Positions 44,286 through 53,726 of a DNA stretch of 57,500 nucleotides are shown one piece after another. The notes under the pieces are model-generated. The model did not search any database. It was given only the letters and a program-made list of their open reading frames with translations, and was not told the origin of the DNA. The DNA is from Dyadobacter chenhuakuii (GTDB lineage: Bacteria > Bacteroidota > Bacteroidia > Cytophagales > Spirosomataceae). How positions within the stretch are numbered: the stretch's first letter is position 1; each line of letters opens with the position of its first letter. The DNA lies in contig NZ_CP098805.1 in NCBI RefSeq assembly GCF_023821985.2, forward strand, positions 4,460,001-4,517,500, in the 5' to 3' direction. The position numbers and the translations under genes were made by a program.

Positions 44286-45713
44286 TCATTCCGCGTCTTT
44301 TTTCCTGTTCAATTTCCAGGCAGTAAAACCTAAATAAACCATGCTGCCTCTGGCCCCGCCTTTTTTCAGTAACCCGTTAACATTACTGAACCCCAAGAAA
44401 ACAGGCCCGAAATGCCCCACAGCGCCAATAGACGGCCTATTATTTCCCTTAATAAAGGAAATGGGGAAAGAAAAATCAGAATCTTCATCCTCGAATCTGG
44501 GTGTGATTGTAAATGATTCGAGCTGGTAAGTATCCAGATATTCGCCGCTTCTGCGCTTATATGGTTTTGTTTTGGATAAATTCAGGAAAAAACCTTTTAC
44601 CAACTGAATATCTGCTTCTAAATGAAGCGCTTGCGGAAGCTGAATGTTTCGTTGGAATGTCGTGTCACGGTCGGATGGGAAAAGCGTCATGAAACCCTCC
44701 GGACCTTCGTCGCTTACATTCTCTAATTCTTTTTGGCCTACAACAGCCTCAGTTTCACGTCCCGAACTCACTTTGCTGCGGTTAGTTTTATAACGGATGG
44801 AGCCCACATCCGTCAATGATCCCGAAAGTCTTACCAGATATTCCGGGCTTTCGTCAAACACTTCTTTTGATTTATTCCAATACGCCCCAAGCTCATAAGA
44901 AAAGCCCAGATCATAACCCCATCCAGAGCCATATTGGTCCGAATTGAAAAGATTTGAAATGCGCATTTTCTTGTTAGGATTGCTGTAACCGCTTTCATAG
45001 GCGAAATTTTGGACAACCAGCTCGCTCGTCTCATCTGCGCCGGCCAGCGGGCGAATGCTGTAACGATCGGCCGAGCCATTCAAATAGCCGATCCTGGCTC
45101 CAAAAACACGTTTTCCGGTTACGCCAATACGCAGCTTGTGCGCGTCAAGATCCAGTAATTGCACGCCATAGGAAACACTTACATCCGAAAAGCTTTGCTG
45201 AACCAGATTAAAATCACCCCACGGCTGGTCGGTTGGCGGTGTGCTGCCCGTGTCTAGCCGATGAAAATATAACGTCTGGATCGGGTCGGGCAGGTTTTTG
45301 CCTTGTACAAATCCTCTCGTCCTGAATTGTAATGCGAGCCCCTGATATTTGCCAATGGCGATCATTGCGGAAGGCCAGCGGATTTCACTGAATGTATAAA
45401 TCGGGTCATCGTTGAGCAGGGAACCGGTTGTCCGGGAGCGGCCGTATAATTCTTTCGTCGAATGTGGAATCAGCAACGGATATAACAGGGAATTTTCACC
45501 AACAAAATTGAAATACCGGTAATTGATGCTTCCTCCTAATGTTCCAATGTTGATCTGCCATTTGTGTTTGGGCCCGCCCAGGACTGCGGGATTGCGCGTA
45601 GCCCTGTACAAGCCTCCGTAATTGCTTAGTTCAAGACCTGGAATTTGCTGAGCGTGAACCGCTTGTGATAAAATGCAAAGGAATAGTGCGAAAGTAAGGA
45701 CTGTTTTTTTCAA
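44286..45713 (-). CDS. Outer-membrane beta-barrel protein, DUF5723-like
   Basis: A 475-residue protein with a signal peptide MKKTVLTFALFLCILSQAVHA before QQIPGLELSNYGGLYRATRNPAVLG. The opening with NYGGLYRATRNPA and the alternating strands (WQINIGTLGGSINYRYFNF, GLALQFRTRGFVQG, GVQLLDLDAHKLRIGVTGKRV) are typical of DUF5723/PorV-like outer-membrane barrels. The end MVYLGFTAWKLNRKKDAE is basic. The gene overlaps recQ by 4 bp (ATGA), so it is co-transcribed with it, an odd pairing of a helicase and a surface protein. Function unknown. Confidence 0.78.
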   Translation of the reverse strand: MKKTVLTFALFLCILSQAVHAQQIPGLELSNYGGLYRATRNPAVLGGPKHKWQINIGTLGGSINYRYFNFVGENSLLYPLLIPHSTKELYGRSRTTGSLLNDDPIYTFSEIRWPSAMIAIGKYQGLALQFRTRGFVQGKNLPDPIQTLYFHRLDTGSTPPTDQPWGDFNLVQQSFSDVSVSYGVQLLDLDAHKLRIGVTGKRVFGARIGYLNGSADRYSIRPLAGADETSELVVQNFAYESGYSNPNKKMRISNLFNSDQYGSGWGYDLGFSYELGAYWNKSKEVFDESPEYLVRLSGSLTDVGSIRYKTNRSKVSSGRETEAVVGQKELENVSDEGPEGFMTLFPSDRDTTFQRNIQLPQALHLEADIQLVKGFFLNLSKTKPYKRRSGEYLDTYQLESFTITPRFEDEDSDFSFPISFIKGNNRPSIGAVGHFGPVFLGFSNVNGLLKKGGARGSMVYLGFTAWKLNRKKDAE

Positions 45714-47659
45714 TGTTGAGTTTTGTTAGTCAGGGATAGCTTCCCGGCATCATCATACCGGATCGTTTCCTCTTTGATCAATTGTTGTAATGTCTGTAAA
45801 AAATCCTTTTCAGGAATGTCTTCAAATGCTATGCCTAGCTCATTGGGTGTTACCGGGCCATTTTGTGCCAAAAAATTGGTTAACGTAGTTTCCAGTCCGG
45901 GGTTTTGAGCCAGTTCGTTTTTCTTGTTTTGAATGCAAATGTCACAAACTCCACATGCTTCCGCATCAAATTCATTGAAATATTCTAATAAAAGCAAAGT
46001 CCGGCAAATGCGCGTGTGGGATGCATAATGTGCCACAGCGCGCGCTTTTTTAATGTCCCGCTCTTTTTTCTTATTTATTTCAAAAACGTTAAGCGGTAAT
46101 AATGTTGCATCATACCGGGGCGTGAGGAAAGTGAGTTGCGGTTTGCTTTTCCGCGGTTCATAGTCGATAATTTCGCGTTCGTGCATGAATTTCAATTTCT
46201 TCACAACCTCATTTTCCGGCGCAAAATAAACCTGGCCCAGCTCGTTTTCAGAGATCCGCACATATTCCGTAAACAGTTCCCCGCCATACATCCTCAGAAT
46301 TACCTTGATAAACGAATCCATTTCCTGGTAACGTATCTGAAAATCGTATAATTGGCGATTATCAACGAGAAAATGAATTTTTGACGCGTCATTAAAACTT
46401 TCGCTCAGTTGCAGGAAACCTTCTTCTTCGAGCAGTTTTAAAGCATAATGCGTTTCATTTACGGCAAGGCCAAAAACTCCGGTAAACTCCTGTATATCAA
46501 AATCAAAACTGGCAAATTCACCTCCACCAACTGCAAGTTTGTAATAATTGGCAAGTGCCTGGTAAACCCTTTTCAGGACTTCTATCGGCGGGTATTTCCT
46601 TTCTACACTTTCAGAAAGCTCTTCCAGGTCGATCTTCGTAAACAATGCAACAGCGTAAGCTTTTTGTTCGTCGCGGCCAGCACGCCCAGCTTCCTGATAA
46701 TAGGCTTCGAGGTTATCCGGCAGATCAAAATGAACCACTGCGCGCACATCCGGCTTGTCAATGCCCATCCCGAATGCATTGGTAGCAACCACAACCCTTA
46801 CCTGGTTTTTGATCCAAGCCGTCTGACGGTCGCTTCGCTCGCGGAAGGGCAGTCCTGCGTGGTAATTCTGTGCGCTGATGCCTTGTCTGTTAAGCCAATC
46901 GGCCAGTTCCTTCGTGCGCTTTCGTGTCCGCACGTATACGATGGCTGTTCCGGCTACGTTTTTCAGGATTTGCAGCAGCTTGCGCTCTTTATTTTCCTCG
47001 GAAAATGCTGAGTAAGAGAGGTTTGCCCGGGCGAAAGATTGTTTGAAAACCCGCGCATTGCGCATTTCAAGTTTTTCAAGAATGTCGGCCCTTACTTCTT
47101 CGGTCGCAGTTGCAGTAAGCGCCATTAGAGGAACATCCTGACGTTTTCCAGCGGGCGATGGAACTCCGGCGATTATTTTCCGGAAATCTGAAATTAAAAG
47201 GTAGGCCGGCCGGAAGTCATAGCCCCAGGCAGAAATGCAATGCGCCTCATCAATGGCAAGCAGGCAAACATTCATTTGTTTCACCCGGGCAACCATAATG
47301 TCGGTCCGTAACCTTTCGGGAGAGACGTATAAAAATTTTGTATTACCGTGTATGCAATTGTCGAGCGTTATATCGATCTCATTCTTGCTCATGCCGGAAT
47401 GTATTGCAGCCGCAAAAATGGACCGGCGTTTCAACTGCTCCACCTGATCTTTCATCAATGCGATCAGCGGCGTAACCACAATGCAAACGCCTTCCATTGC
47501 AAGCACGGGCACCTGAAAACACACAGACTTGCCGCCGCCTGTCGGGAGCAGAACCAGCGTATCGATGCCATTAAGAACTGTTTTGATCGCATCCTCCTGA
47601 AAAGGGCGGAAGGTGTCGTAACCCCAGTATTGCTTCAGGATAGCGTGAAGATCGGTCAT
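45710..47659 (-). CDS. recQ: ATP-dependent DNA helicase RecQ
   Basis: A 649-residue 3'-5' helicase. Helicase motifs: LLPTGGGKSVCFQVP (I), TPLIALMKDQ (Ia), LAIDEAHCISAWGYDFRP (II), ALTATATEEV (III), ATNAFGMGIDKPDVRAVVHFDLP (V), YYQEAGRAGRD (VI). The RecQ zinc domain is visible as four Cys in RICRTLLLLEYF through ACGVCDIC. A winged-helix part follows; an HRDC domain is not obvious, and the C-terminus is short. It acts in recombination and fork repair. The gene is divergent from dacB and heads a three-gene unit. Confidence 0.97.
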   Translation of the reverse strand: MTDLHAILKQYWGYDTFRPFQEDAIKTVLNGIDTLVLLPTGGGKSVCFQVPVLAMEGVCIVVTPLIALMKDQVEQLKRRSIFAAAIHSGMSKNEIDITLDNCIHGNTKFLYVSPERLRTDIMVARVKQMNVCLLAIDEAHCISAWGYDFRPAYLLISDFRKIIAGVPSPAGKRQDVPLMALTATATEEVRADILEKLEMRNARVFKQSFARANLSYSAFSEENKERKLLQILKNVAGTAIVYVRTRKRTKELADWLNRQGISAQNYHAGLPFRERSDRQTAWIKNQVRVVVATNAFGMGIDKPDVRAVVHFDLPDNLEAYYQEAGRAGRDEQKAYAVALFTKIDLEELSESVERKYPPIEVLKRVYQALANYYKLAVGGGEFASFDFDIQEFTGVFGLAVNETHYALKLLEEEGFLQLSESFNDASKIHFLVDNRQLYDFQIRYQEMDSFIKVILRMYGGELFTEYVRISENELGQVYFAPENEVVKKLKFMHEREIIDYEPRKSKPQLTFLTPRYDATLLPLNVFEINKKKERDIKKARAVAHYASHTRICRTLLLLEYFNEFDAEACGVCDICIQNKKNELAQNPGLETTLTNFLAQNGPVTPNELGIAFEDIPEKDFLQTLQQLIKEETIRYDDAGKLSLTNKTQH

Positions 47660-47805
47660 CAGGGGTCTTGTCCTAGTGCGTAATGAATAAAATACAAAGT
47701 AAGGTCATAATGTTCGTTTTAGTAAAGAATTGCGCAATTGCATACGATAAAATTGTAAATTCCATTCAAATTCGCACATCATCCATAATTCCAGGTAACA
47801 TTTCC

Positions 47806-49146
47806 ATGCGCACGCTTATCTTCTTTGTTAGTGTTTTAATGCTTTCAGGTTGCTCGGTATCTCATTATTTAAAACGGGAATTAAAAAATTCCCCGGTCCT
47901 CGGTCAACAGCATACGGGCGTCTCAATCCAAAAGCTCGGAGAGAAAAAAGAACTCGCGGCTTACCAGAGCAACAAATATTACAATCCCGCATCCAACACC
48001 AAATTATTCAGCTACTATGCGGGCTTGTGTGCCCTTGGCGATTCGATTCCAGGCCTGGAATATCTGGAATGGGGCGAGTTACTCCTTATCCGCGGCACAG
48101 GCGATCCCTCACTTTTACATCCGGATTTACCAAAGAGCAAGGTTTTTGAATTTTTAAAAAACCGAAAAGAAGCGATCTTTTTCACGCCGTATAATTTTGA
48201 AAACAAGCGCTACGGCTCGGGCTGGGCGTGGAGCGATTATAATGATTACTATCAGCCGGAAATTTCGCCTTTGCCGGTTTATGGAAACATTGCGCGCTTT
48301 TCTGCGAATATGGCAGCCAGCAATGCTGCCAAGGAAGACGAATCGGACGATGCGGTTCCCGGCGCTCCGGAAAAGGCTTCCAGGAGCTTTCGGGTTTCTC
48401 CCGCATTCTGGGATAAAGCAATGGTTCTGGATACAGCGGCTTCCGGCATTGAGCGCGACGAAATGCAGAATTTGTTCCGTCATTCCAAACTGGGTGTGCC
48501 GCAGGGCCTTATCCAGGATGTTCCGGTGCGGATGACCGACGCGATCACGGTCCAGTTGCTGAGCGATACATTGAAAAAGGAGATCAAACTGATCAACATT
48601 CCACTGGAAATCGAGCTGCAAAAGGTGAACAGCATTCCTTCCGATTCACTTTATAAAAGAATGATGCAGGTGAGCGATAACATGCTGGCAGAGCAACTGA
48701 TGCTCCTTTACGCATCAGCAAACCGCCTTCCGCTCAATACAGAAAAGGCCATAGCACACGCCATTGAGCACCATATGAGTGATTTACCGGATAAGTTGGT
48801 CTGGAAGGATGGCTCAGGATTAAGCCGTTATAACCTTTTTACACCGAGAACAATTTCTGCCTTGCTTCAAAAAATCCATCAGAAAGTGCCGCAGGAAAAG
48901 CTGTTTCAGATCCTGCCGTCCGGTGGCAGATCGGGAACATTGAGCAACCAGTTCAAAGGGGAGAAACCATTTGTTTTTGCCAAAACCGGAAGTTTTAGTA
49001 ACAATTACAACATTAGCGGTTATCTGATCACCAAGAAGGGCAAAACACTGGTTTTCAGCTTCATGAATAACAATTTCACACGCTCCGGCAGCGAAGTCAG
49101 GAAGGAAGTAGAGCGCATACTGACTGGCTTATATGAGAAATTTTAA
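47806..49146 (+). CDS. dacB: D-alanyl-D-alanine carboxypeptidase/endopeptidase (PBP4 type) lipoprotein
   Basis: A 446-residue S13-family peptidase that trims or cuts peptidoglycan crosslinks in the periplasm. The ATG at 47806 gives a lipoprotein signal MRTLIFFVSVLMLSGC with Cys16; the frame open from 47683 has an unrelated N-terminus. Catalytic motifs: SxxK as PASNTKLFSY (Ser63, Lys66), SxN as QVSDNMLAEQ and KTG as FAKTGSFSNNYN. It is convergent with the next gene, with only 3 bp between stop codons and no terminator. Confidence 0.94.
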   Translation: MRTLIFFVSVLMLSGCSVSHYLKRELKNSPVLGQQHTGVSIQKLGEKKELAAYQSNKYYNPASNTKLFSYYAGLCALGDSIPGLEYLEWGELLLIRGTGDPSLLHPDLPKSKVFEFLKNRKEAIFFTPYNFENKRYGSGWAWSDYNDYYQPEISPLPVYGNIARFSANMAASNAAKEDESDDAVPGAPEKASRSFRVSPAFWDKAMVLDTAASGIERDEMQNLFRHSKLGVPQGLIQDVPVRMTDAITVQLLSDTLKKEIKLINIPLEIELQKVNSIPSDSLYKRMMQVSDNMLAEQLMLLYASANRLPLNTEKAIAHAIEHHMSDLPDKLVWKDGSGLSRYNLFTPRTISALLQKIHQKVPQEKLFQILPSGGRSGTLSNQFKGEKPFVFAKTGSFSNNYNISGYLITKKGKTLVFSFMNNNFTRSGSEVRKEVERILTGLYEKF

Positions 49147-49149
49147 GGG

Positions 49150-50850
49150 CTAATCAACCTCATTCCAGGTCCTACCAGTGCAGTATATCTTATTTTGTCC
49201 GTTTTTCCGGATCATTAAAAAGATCGAATAATTTCCTGGTTCAATGGTTGCCCTGTGAAAATTGGCGAAAGCACCTTTATTAAAATACATTCCCCGGCGG
49301 ATGGTCGTTCTCAAAGGCACCGCGGATTGATTGGGCGGCGTAGTATAAACGTGGTCTTTTGATTTCAAAATCACATAAGCGCCATCTGTATAATCTTTCA
49401 CCGGTTTGAAAAAATCCTGTTCAAAATTAATTGCCAGATAATCACCGGATTGGGTGATCAAATCGGGCGTATATATGCTGTCGCAAGCCATTCCGGCGAG
49501 ATCTGACTTTGGATTCCAGCCTTCTGCGAGCGGGTCCGTGGAATTGTAGTATGCTCTGATTTTCTCAAAATGCTTTTGATCCATTGAAAACATGCGGATA
49601 CCCAGCCAATCGGCATTATAACGTGCATTGAATTCCTGGGTGACGGCCGAACGGCGGTAATTAACAGCTTCTGCAAAGTTGCCGTGGAGTATCACCATGT
49701 TTAACACAATGGCCGATATCAGGAAAACAGGCGATAAGCGCAGCCTCGTATGATGGCTTTTCAAGCTCAGAAAGGCAAAGTACAACGCAATGCAGCACAT
49801 GGTGGAATACATCCGGTAACGACCTTTGAACATGCCCGCAAACGTATCCGTAGGAATGCGTTTATAGGTTAACGCAAGTGTGGTAATGCCGATGAATATA
49901 AGGATAGCGAGCGCAAATATGGCTGTGCGGTTGGTATATTTTGATTTCAGCCAGGCAGCATGCCAAAGGGGTAGAATTTGTTTTTGATATAAAAAAATAA
50001 ATGCGATCACCAGCAACATTCCGAATGCGGAGGCGATATACATGGCTGATAACGGAATGCTGTAAGCGCTTACAGTTGCAATGGAACCAATAAAGCCGAA
50101 CAATCCGAAAAAGCCTTCTTTGACTTGTTGCGGATCGGAAAAGCTAAGGTTTTGGGTAATGGGTGTAAAGTCGAGGAAGTAAATGAGCGCTACAAACGCG
50201 GTAAAAAGCACGGTTGTGAAAAACTGGTTCCGGCGCCCTGTAATCAGGAACATGAGCGCGATAACAGGAAAAACCATCAAGCCATTACCATAGGTAAAAG
50301 TGGCAGCGACGGCGAAAATTAAGCTGACAAAAACCCTTTTGGGATGATAGGCAGCAAAATAAAGTGCTGACAGCACAAATAGGATCACCCCGAAGTTGCA
50401 CAGCGAGCTGACTCCCCAGAAAATGTTTTCGTAGGATTGAATGTTAAACCAAAGCCACATGACCGGCACAAAATACCAGATCGACAGGTGCAGCTTTTGA
50501 AATGCCTTATAAAAAATAAATGCGCACAATCCCCAGCAAATGTTGGCCACGATCATCAGCCAGACGAGGTTAACGTGGCCAAAAATGTCATAAAAAAGGA
50601 GAATAACCGACCGGGAAAAAACGAGGCGGTGCTCAGGAAATAATGTGGTCAGCAACTGCCAGCGCTCAGGCCATGTCGCTTTTTCGAACTCAGGAATAAT
50701 GCCGAAAACAAGGATATCGTCAAAGGCTACGTAATTGACATTCAGTGCAATAGATTGGAAAACCCAGATATAAATGATAATGGGAGCAATACAGAGCAAA
50801 AATGCCAGCCAGATCTTATTCCGGACAAAGCCTAGGAGAGTCAAAAACAT
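49150..50850 (-). CDS. Polytopic membrane protein of unknown function
   Basis: A 566-residue protein with about ten to eleven hydrophobic helices between residues 10 and 400 (for example WLAFLLCIAPIIIYIWVFQ, FGVILFVLSALYFAAYHP, VSLIFAVAATFTYGNGLMVFPVIALMFLI, FALAILIFIGITTLAL), then a soluble C-terminal part of about 165 residues. The layout (first loop with an acidic segment, several Trp-rich loops, GNGLMVFPV) recalls GT-C-type glycosyltransferases or O-antigen-related membrane proteins, but no diagnostic catalytic motif is certain. It is divided from dacB by 3 bp. Confidence 0.75.
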   Translation of the reverse strand: MFLTLLGFVRNKIWLAFLLCIAPIIIYIWVFQSIALNVNYVAFDDILVFGIIPEFEKATWPERWQLLTTLFPEHRLVFSRSVILLFYDIFGHVNLVWLMIVANICWGLCAFIFYKAFQKLHLSIWYFVPVMWLWFNIQSYENIFWGVSSLCNFGVILFVLSALYFAAYHPKRVFVSLIFAVAATFTYGNGLMVFPVIALMFLITGRRNQFFTTVLFTAFVALIYFLDFTPITQNLSFSDPQQVKEGFFGLFGFIGSIATVSAYSIPLSAMYIASAFGMLLVIAFIFLYQKQILPLWHAAWLKSKYTNRTAIFALAILIFIGITTLALTYKRIPTDTFAGMFKGRYRMYSTMCCIALYFAFLSLKSHHTRLRLSPVFLISAIVLNMVILHGNFAEAVNYRRSAVTQEFNARYNADWLGIRMFSMDQKHFEKIRAYYNSTDPLAEGWNPKSDLAGMACDSIYTPDLITQSGDYLAINFEQDFFKPVKDYTDGAYVILKSKDHVYTTPPNQSAVPLRTTIRRGMYFNKGAFANFHRATIEPGNYSIFLMIRKNGQNKIYCTGRTWNEVD

Positions 50851-50926
50851 ATTTCAATTCATTCATGCCGCAAAATCCGGCATGCTAATTAAGCAGGTGA
50901 TTGAGGATTTTCAACCATTCGGGGCT

Positions 50927-51952
50927 TTAATTTTCCGTTTCCTCTTCTGTTGAGGCACGCGGATCCTTGGTATAATCGTAAAGAAGTTTGCCCTTTTCAT
51001 CCCATTCCCGCAGCACAAATGGCTCAAATTCTTCATCCCAGCCCGACTTTGGATATTGAATTTCCTTCTTGCGCTGGCGTTTGAACTGATAGTATTCTAC
51101 CCAGCGGCCAATTTTCGCGCCGCCATCGTATTTGCCGCTCACTGCCAGCTGACCTTCCTTGTAAAATTGTAAATACTCGCCCTCAACCTGTCCGAACATG
51201 ACCGGCAACACTTCTTTAATCTGGCTGTGGGCCGAGTCATAGTAAGTGATCTGCGATTCGGCAGGGAAGCCGCGCTCCCAGACAGACTTGTCGATCAGAT
51301 TAAACTTTGTATCGTACTTCACCCATCGGCCATCTTTCACACCCATGTAGTAAAAACCTTCCTCGATCAGGTTTTCGCCGCTGTATTTCTTGTAAGAGCC
51401 GTGAAGTGGCAATGCTTGTTCCTTATCCTTAATGAGCGCAGAGCTTAATTTCTTGCCTTTCTTGTCATACCAGCGCGTGTTGGCGCCCATGACATACTGG
51501 TTCAGGGGTTTGTATTCCTTCAAAACATGAAAATACTCAACCGTTGCGCGGTCGCCACTTCCGTATTTGACAGACATGCTTTGCATAGGAATGCCTTCAT
51601 ACTGCACCTTGGCAAGTTTTGCTTTTTCCTTTTTGCTTTTGCGGTCTTTTTTCTGGCTTTTGTATTCTTTAACCTTCAACCCGAGATCCGGAATCGTCTC
51701 GCCAAACAATGTAGACAGACTTGTAGGTTTTCCATTAGCACCCCGCGTGGATGCGCCTGGCACAGACGTGCCCATTACAGGATCCAGGCCGGAAACAAAG
51801 GATTTAAGTCCTTTGGAGCGGTTAACCGTATCTTTCTTGACCGTTTCTTTTGGAAGCCAGGCGGGCGTTTCTGTCTGCTGCTCCGATTGCCCCGATGCCG
51901 TTTCTGCTATTATAAGAGCGAAAAAGCACCATAAAAGAATGATTCTTTGCAT
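50927..51952 (-). CDS. Exported MORN-repeat (YwqK-like) protein
   Basis: A 341-residue protein with a signal peptide MQRIILLWCFFALIIAETASG before QSEQQ. A low-complexity Lys-rich segment (KEYKSQKKDRKSKKEKAKLAKVQYEG) precedes repeats of the MORN/YwqK type from residue about 150: GSYKKYSGENLIEEGFYYMGVKDGRWVKYD, then EGEYLQFYKEGQLAVSGKYDGGAKIGRWVEYY. YwqK proteins are listed in databases as antitoxin-like, but exported members in this phylum are better seen as repeat proteins without known function. It is monocistronic and divergent from the fucose synthase gene. Confidence 0.8.
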   Translation of the reverse strand: MQRIILLWCFFALIIAETASGQSEQQTETPAWLPKETVKKDTVNRSKGLKSFVSGLDPVMGTSVPGASTRGANGKPTSLSTLFGETIPDLGLKVKEYKSQKKDRKSKKEKAKLAKVQYEGIPMQSMSVKYGSGDRATVEYFHVLKEYKPLNQYVMGANTRWYDKKGKKLSSALIKDKEQALPLHGSYKKYSGENLIEEGFYYMGVKDGRWVKYDTKFNLIDKSVWERGFPAESQITYYDSAHSQIKEVLPVMFGQVEGEYLQFYKEGQLAVSGKYDGGAKIGRWVEYYQFKRQRKKEIQYPKSGWDEEFEPFVLREWDEKGKLLYDYTKDPRASTEEETEN

Positions 51953-52048
51953 GTGTATTGAATTTTTCTTCAGAGCAAGATTGTTACTTTTGTAACGAAT
52001 TGATTATTTCTATATTGATTATCAACGCACAAATTTAAAAAAAACGCA

Positions 52049-52990
52049 GTGGAAAAAAGCGCTAAAATTTATATCGCCGGACATCGTGGAATGGTTGGCT
52101 CTGCCATTCATCGGAAATTAGTGAAAGAAGGGTTTGATAATTTCCTGCTTAAGACCTCTTCTGAGCTGGATCTGCGTGATCAAAGTGCAGTCAGAAACTT
52201 TTTTGAGACCGAGCGGCCGGAGTATATTTTTTTAGCAGCAGCGAAAGTAGGCGGGATTATGGCCAATAACATTTACAGGGCCGAATTCTTGCACGATAAT
52301 TTATTGATACAGAACAATGTCATCGACAGCGCTTATCGTACAGATGCCAAAAAGCTGATGTTCCTAGGTTCCAGCTGCATTTATCCGAAACTGGCTCCGC
52401 AACCGCTTCATGAAGACTCGTTGCTGACAGGACTTTTGGAGCCGACCAATGAGCCTTATGCAATTGCGAAGATTGCCGGAATAAAAATGTGTGAAGCATA
52501 CCGCGCACAGTACGGCTGCAATTTCATCTCCGTCATGCCGACAAACCTTTACGGCCCCAACGATAACTACGATCTGAACAATTCGCACGTGCTTCCAGCC
52601 ATGATCCGCAAATTCCATGAGGCGAAGGAAGAAAATAAGCCATTTGTTGAGCTATGGGGCACAGGATCTCCGTTAAGGGAGTTTTTGCACGCTGATGACC
52701 TTGCAGATGCGTGTTATTTCCTGATGCAAAACTACGATGAGCCCGGTTTCCTGAATGTTGGAGTGGGTGCAGATGTGTCCATCAAAACGCTTGCCGAAAT
52801 GATCCAGCGTGTAACTGGTTATACCGGAGAAATTCACTGGAACACCGACAAACCAGACGGAACGCCGCGTAAACTAATGGATGTGAGCAAGCTGCACGCG
52901 CTTGGCTGGAAACACCGCGTGGAATTGGAGGATGGAATAGCGGTTACTTATCAGGATTTTCTGCAAAAGATCGAAACTTACGCAGTGTAA
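52049..52990 (+). CDS. fcl: GDP-L-fucose synthase
   Basis: A 313-residue NADPH-dependent epimerase/reductase that makes GDP-L-fucose from GDP-4-keto-6-deoxymannose for surface glycans. The Rossmann motif [10 protein letters not shown] is at residues 11-20. The catalytic triad is in [11 protein letters not shown] (Ser) and [15 protein letters not shown] (Tyr and Lys). [19 protein letters not shown] is typical. The start is GTG at 52049: no ATG precedes the nucleotide-binding motif. The partner Gmd is not in the window. Confidence 0.96.
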   Translation: MEKSAKIYIAGHRGMVGSAIHRKLVKEGFDNFLLKTSSELDLRDQSAVRNFFETERPEYIFLAAAKVGGIMANNIYRAEFLHDNLLIQNNVIDSAYRTDAKKLMFLGSSCIYPKLAPQPLHEDSLLTGLLEPTNEPYAIAKIAGIKMCEAYRAQYGCNFISVMPTNLYGPNDNYDLNNSHVLPAMIRKFHEAKEENKPFVELWGTGSPLREFLHADDLADACYFLMQNYDEPGFLNVGVGADVSIKTLAEMIQRVTGYTGEIHWNTDKPDGTPRKLMDVSKLHALGWKHRVELEDGIAVTYQDFLQKIETYAV

Positions 52991-53097
52991 ACCAATTGCA
53001 TACGAAAAGTTACAATTGGTAAAAGCCTAATATTTCAAAACTAAATTCTGTTTTTGCCTACGATAATTCTATTTTTTGACAAATTTTCAGTATATAA

Positions 53098-53130
53098 TTG
53101 TAAGATTCTTCGGGAAACTAATTAGTTTTG
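53098..53130 (+). promoter_or_regulatory. Possible promoter and operator of the Lrp/AsnC gene
   Basis: TTG at 53098-53100 and TAGTTTTG at 53123-53130 (22 bp apart, slightly long) fit the Bacteroidota pattern. The perfect 14-bp palindrome AAACTAATTAGTTT (53115-53128) overlaps the -7 element and could be an autoregulatory site. Confidence 0.45.
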
Positions 53131-53175
53131 CAGCGTCCTAAAAAAGGGGCAATATAAAACCTTAGTCATAGAGAA

Positions 53176-53649
53176 ATGTCGGCCATTATTAAGTTAGACC
53201 AGATAGACCGTAAAGTACTGGAGATCTTACAAACGAACGCAAAAATAACTAACGCACAACTGTCCAAAGAAATAGGCTTGTCGCCTGCACCGACTTTGGA
53301 GCGTGTCAAAAAATTAGAGCAATCAGGAATTATCAAAAGCTATCATGCGCAACTGGAGCCGGAAAAAGTAGGCTTGGGCGTTAGCACATTTGTACAAATT
53401 TCCCTGGTTGGACACAGGAAGGCGGTAACAGAGTCTTTTGTCGAGAAGATACATGCAATTCCAGAAGTTATTGAATGTCACCATATTACCGGAACAGGAG
53501 ATTTTCTTCTTCGTGTGATTTCAAAAGATATCAGCACATATCAGAAGTTGATGCTTGAAAAAATAAATGAGATTGAAGAAGTTGCCAGCACACAAACGAT
53601 GGTTATTCTTTCGACATTTAAAGAAAGCAAAGTATTGCCGATCCCTTGA
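53176..53649 (+). CDS. Lrp/AsnC-family transcriptional regulator
   Basis: A 157-residue regulator. Residues 8-60 are the helix-turn-helix domain (IDRKVLEILQTNAKITNAQLSKEIGLSPAPTLERVKKLEQSGIIKSY); residues about 68-145 are the RAM/AsnC ligand and oligomerisation domain (VGLGVSTFVQISL, ECHHITGTGDFLLRVISKD). The family senses amino acids and regulates their metabolism; the effector here cannot be named. It stands alone with a strong bidirectional terminator. A palindrome overlapping its promoter suggests autoregulation. Confidence 0.95.
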   Translation: MSAIIKLDQIDRKVLEILQTNAKITNAQLSKEIGLSPAPTLERVKKLEQSGIIKSYHAQLEPEKVGLGVSTFVQISLVGHRKAVTESFVEKIHAIPEVIECHHITGTGDFLLRVISKDISTYQKLMLEKINEIEEVASTQTMVILSTFKESKVLPIP

Positions 53650-53665
53650 TGGGTTCTATAAAGTC

Positions 53666-53713
53666 ACCAAATAAAAAACGCCAGATTTTAAAGTCTGGCG
53701 TTTTTTATTTGGT
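53666..53713. terminator. Bidirectional terminator between Lrp gene and DUF4301 gene
   Basis: Twenty-bp perfect stem (53666-53685 with 53694-53713) and an 8-nt loop, with A- and T-runs inside the stem on either side of a GC core (CGCCAGA/TCTGGCG). It can serve both convergent genes. Confidence 0.95.
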
Positions 53714-53726
53714 ATATAAATGAGTT

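Noticed and set aside
50927..51952. YwqK-like protein as an antitoxin of a toxin-antitoxin pair
   Set aside because: It has a signal peptide and no adjacent toxin gene; the repeat domain alone does not show antitoxin function.
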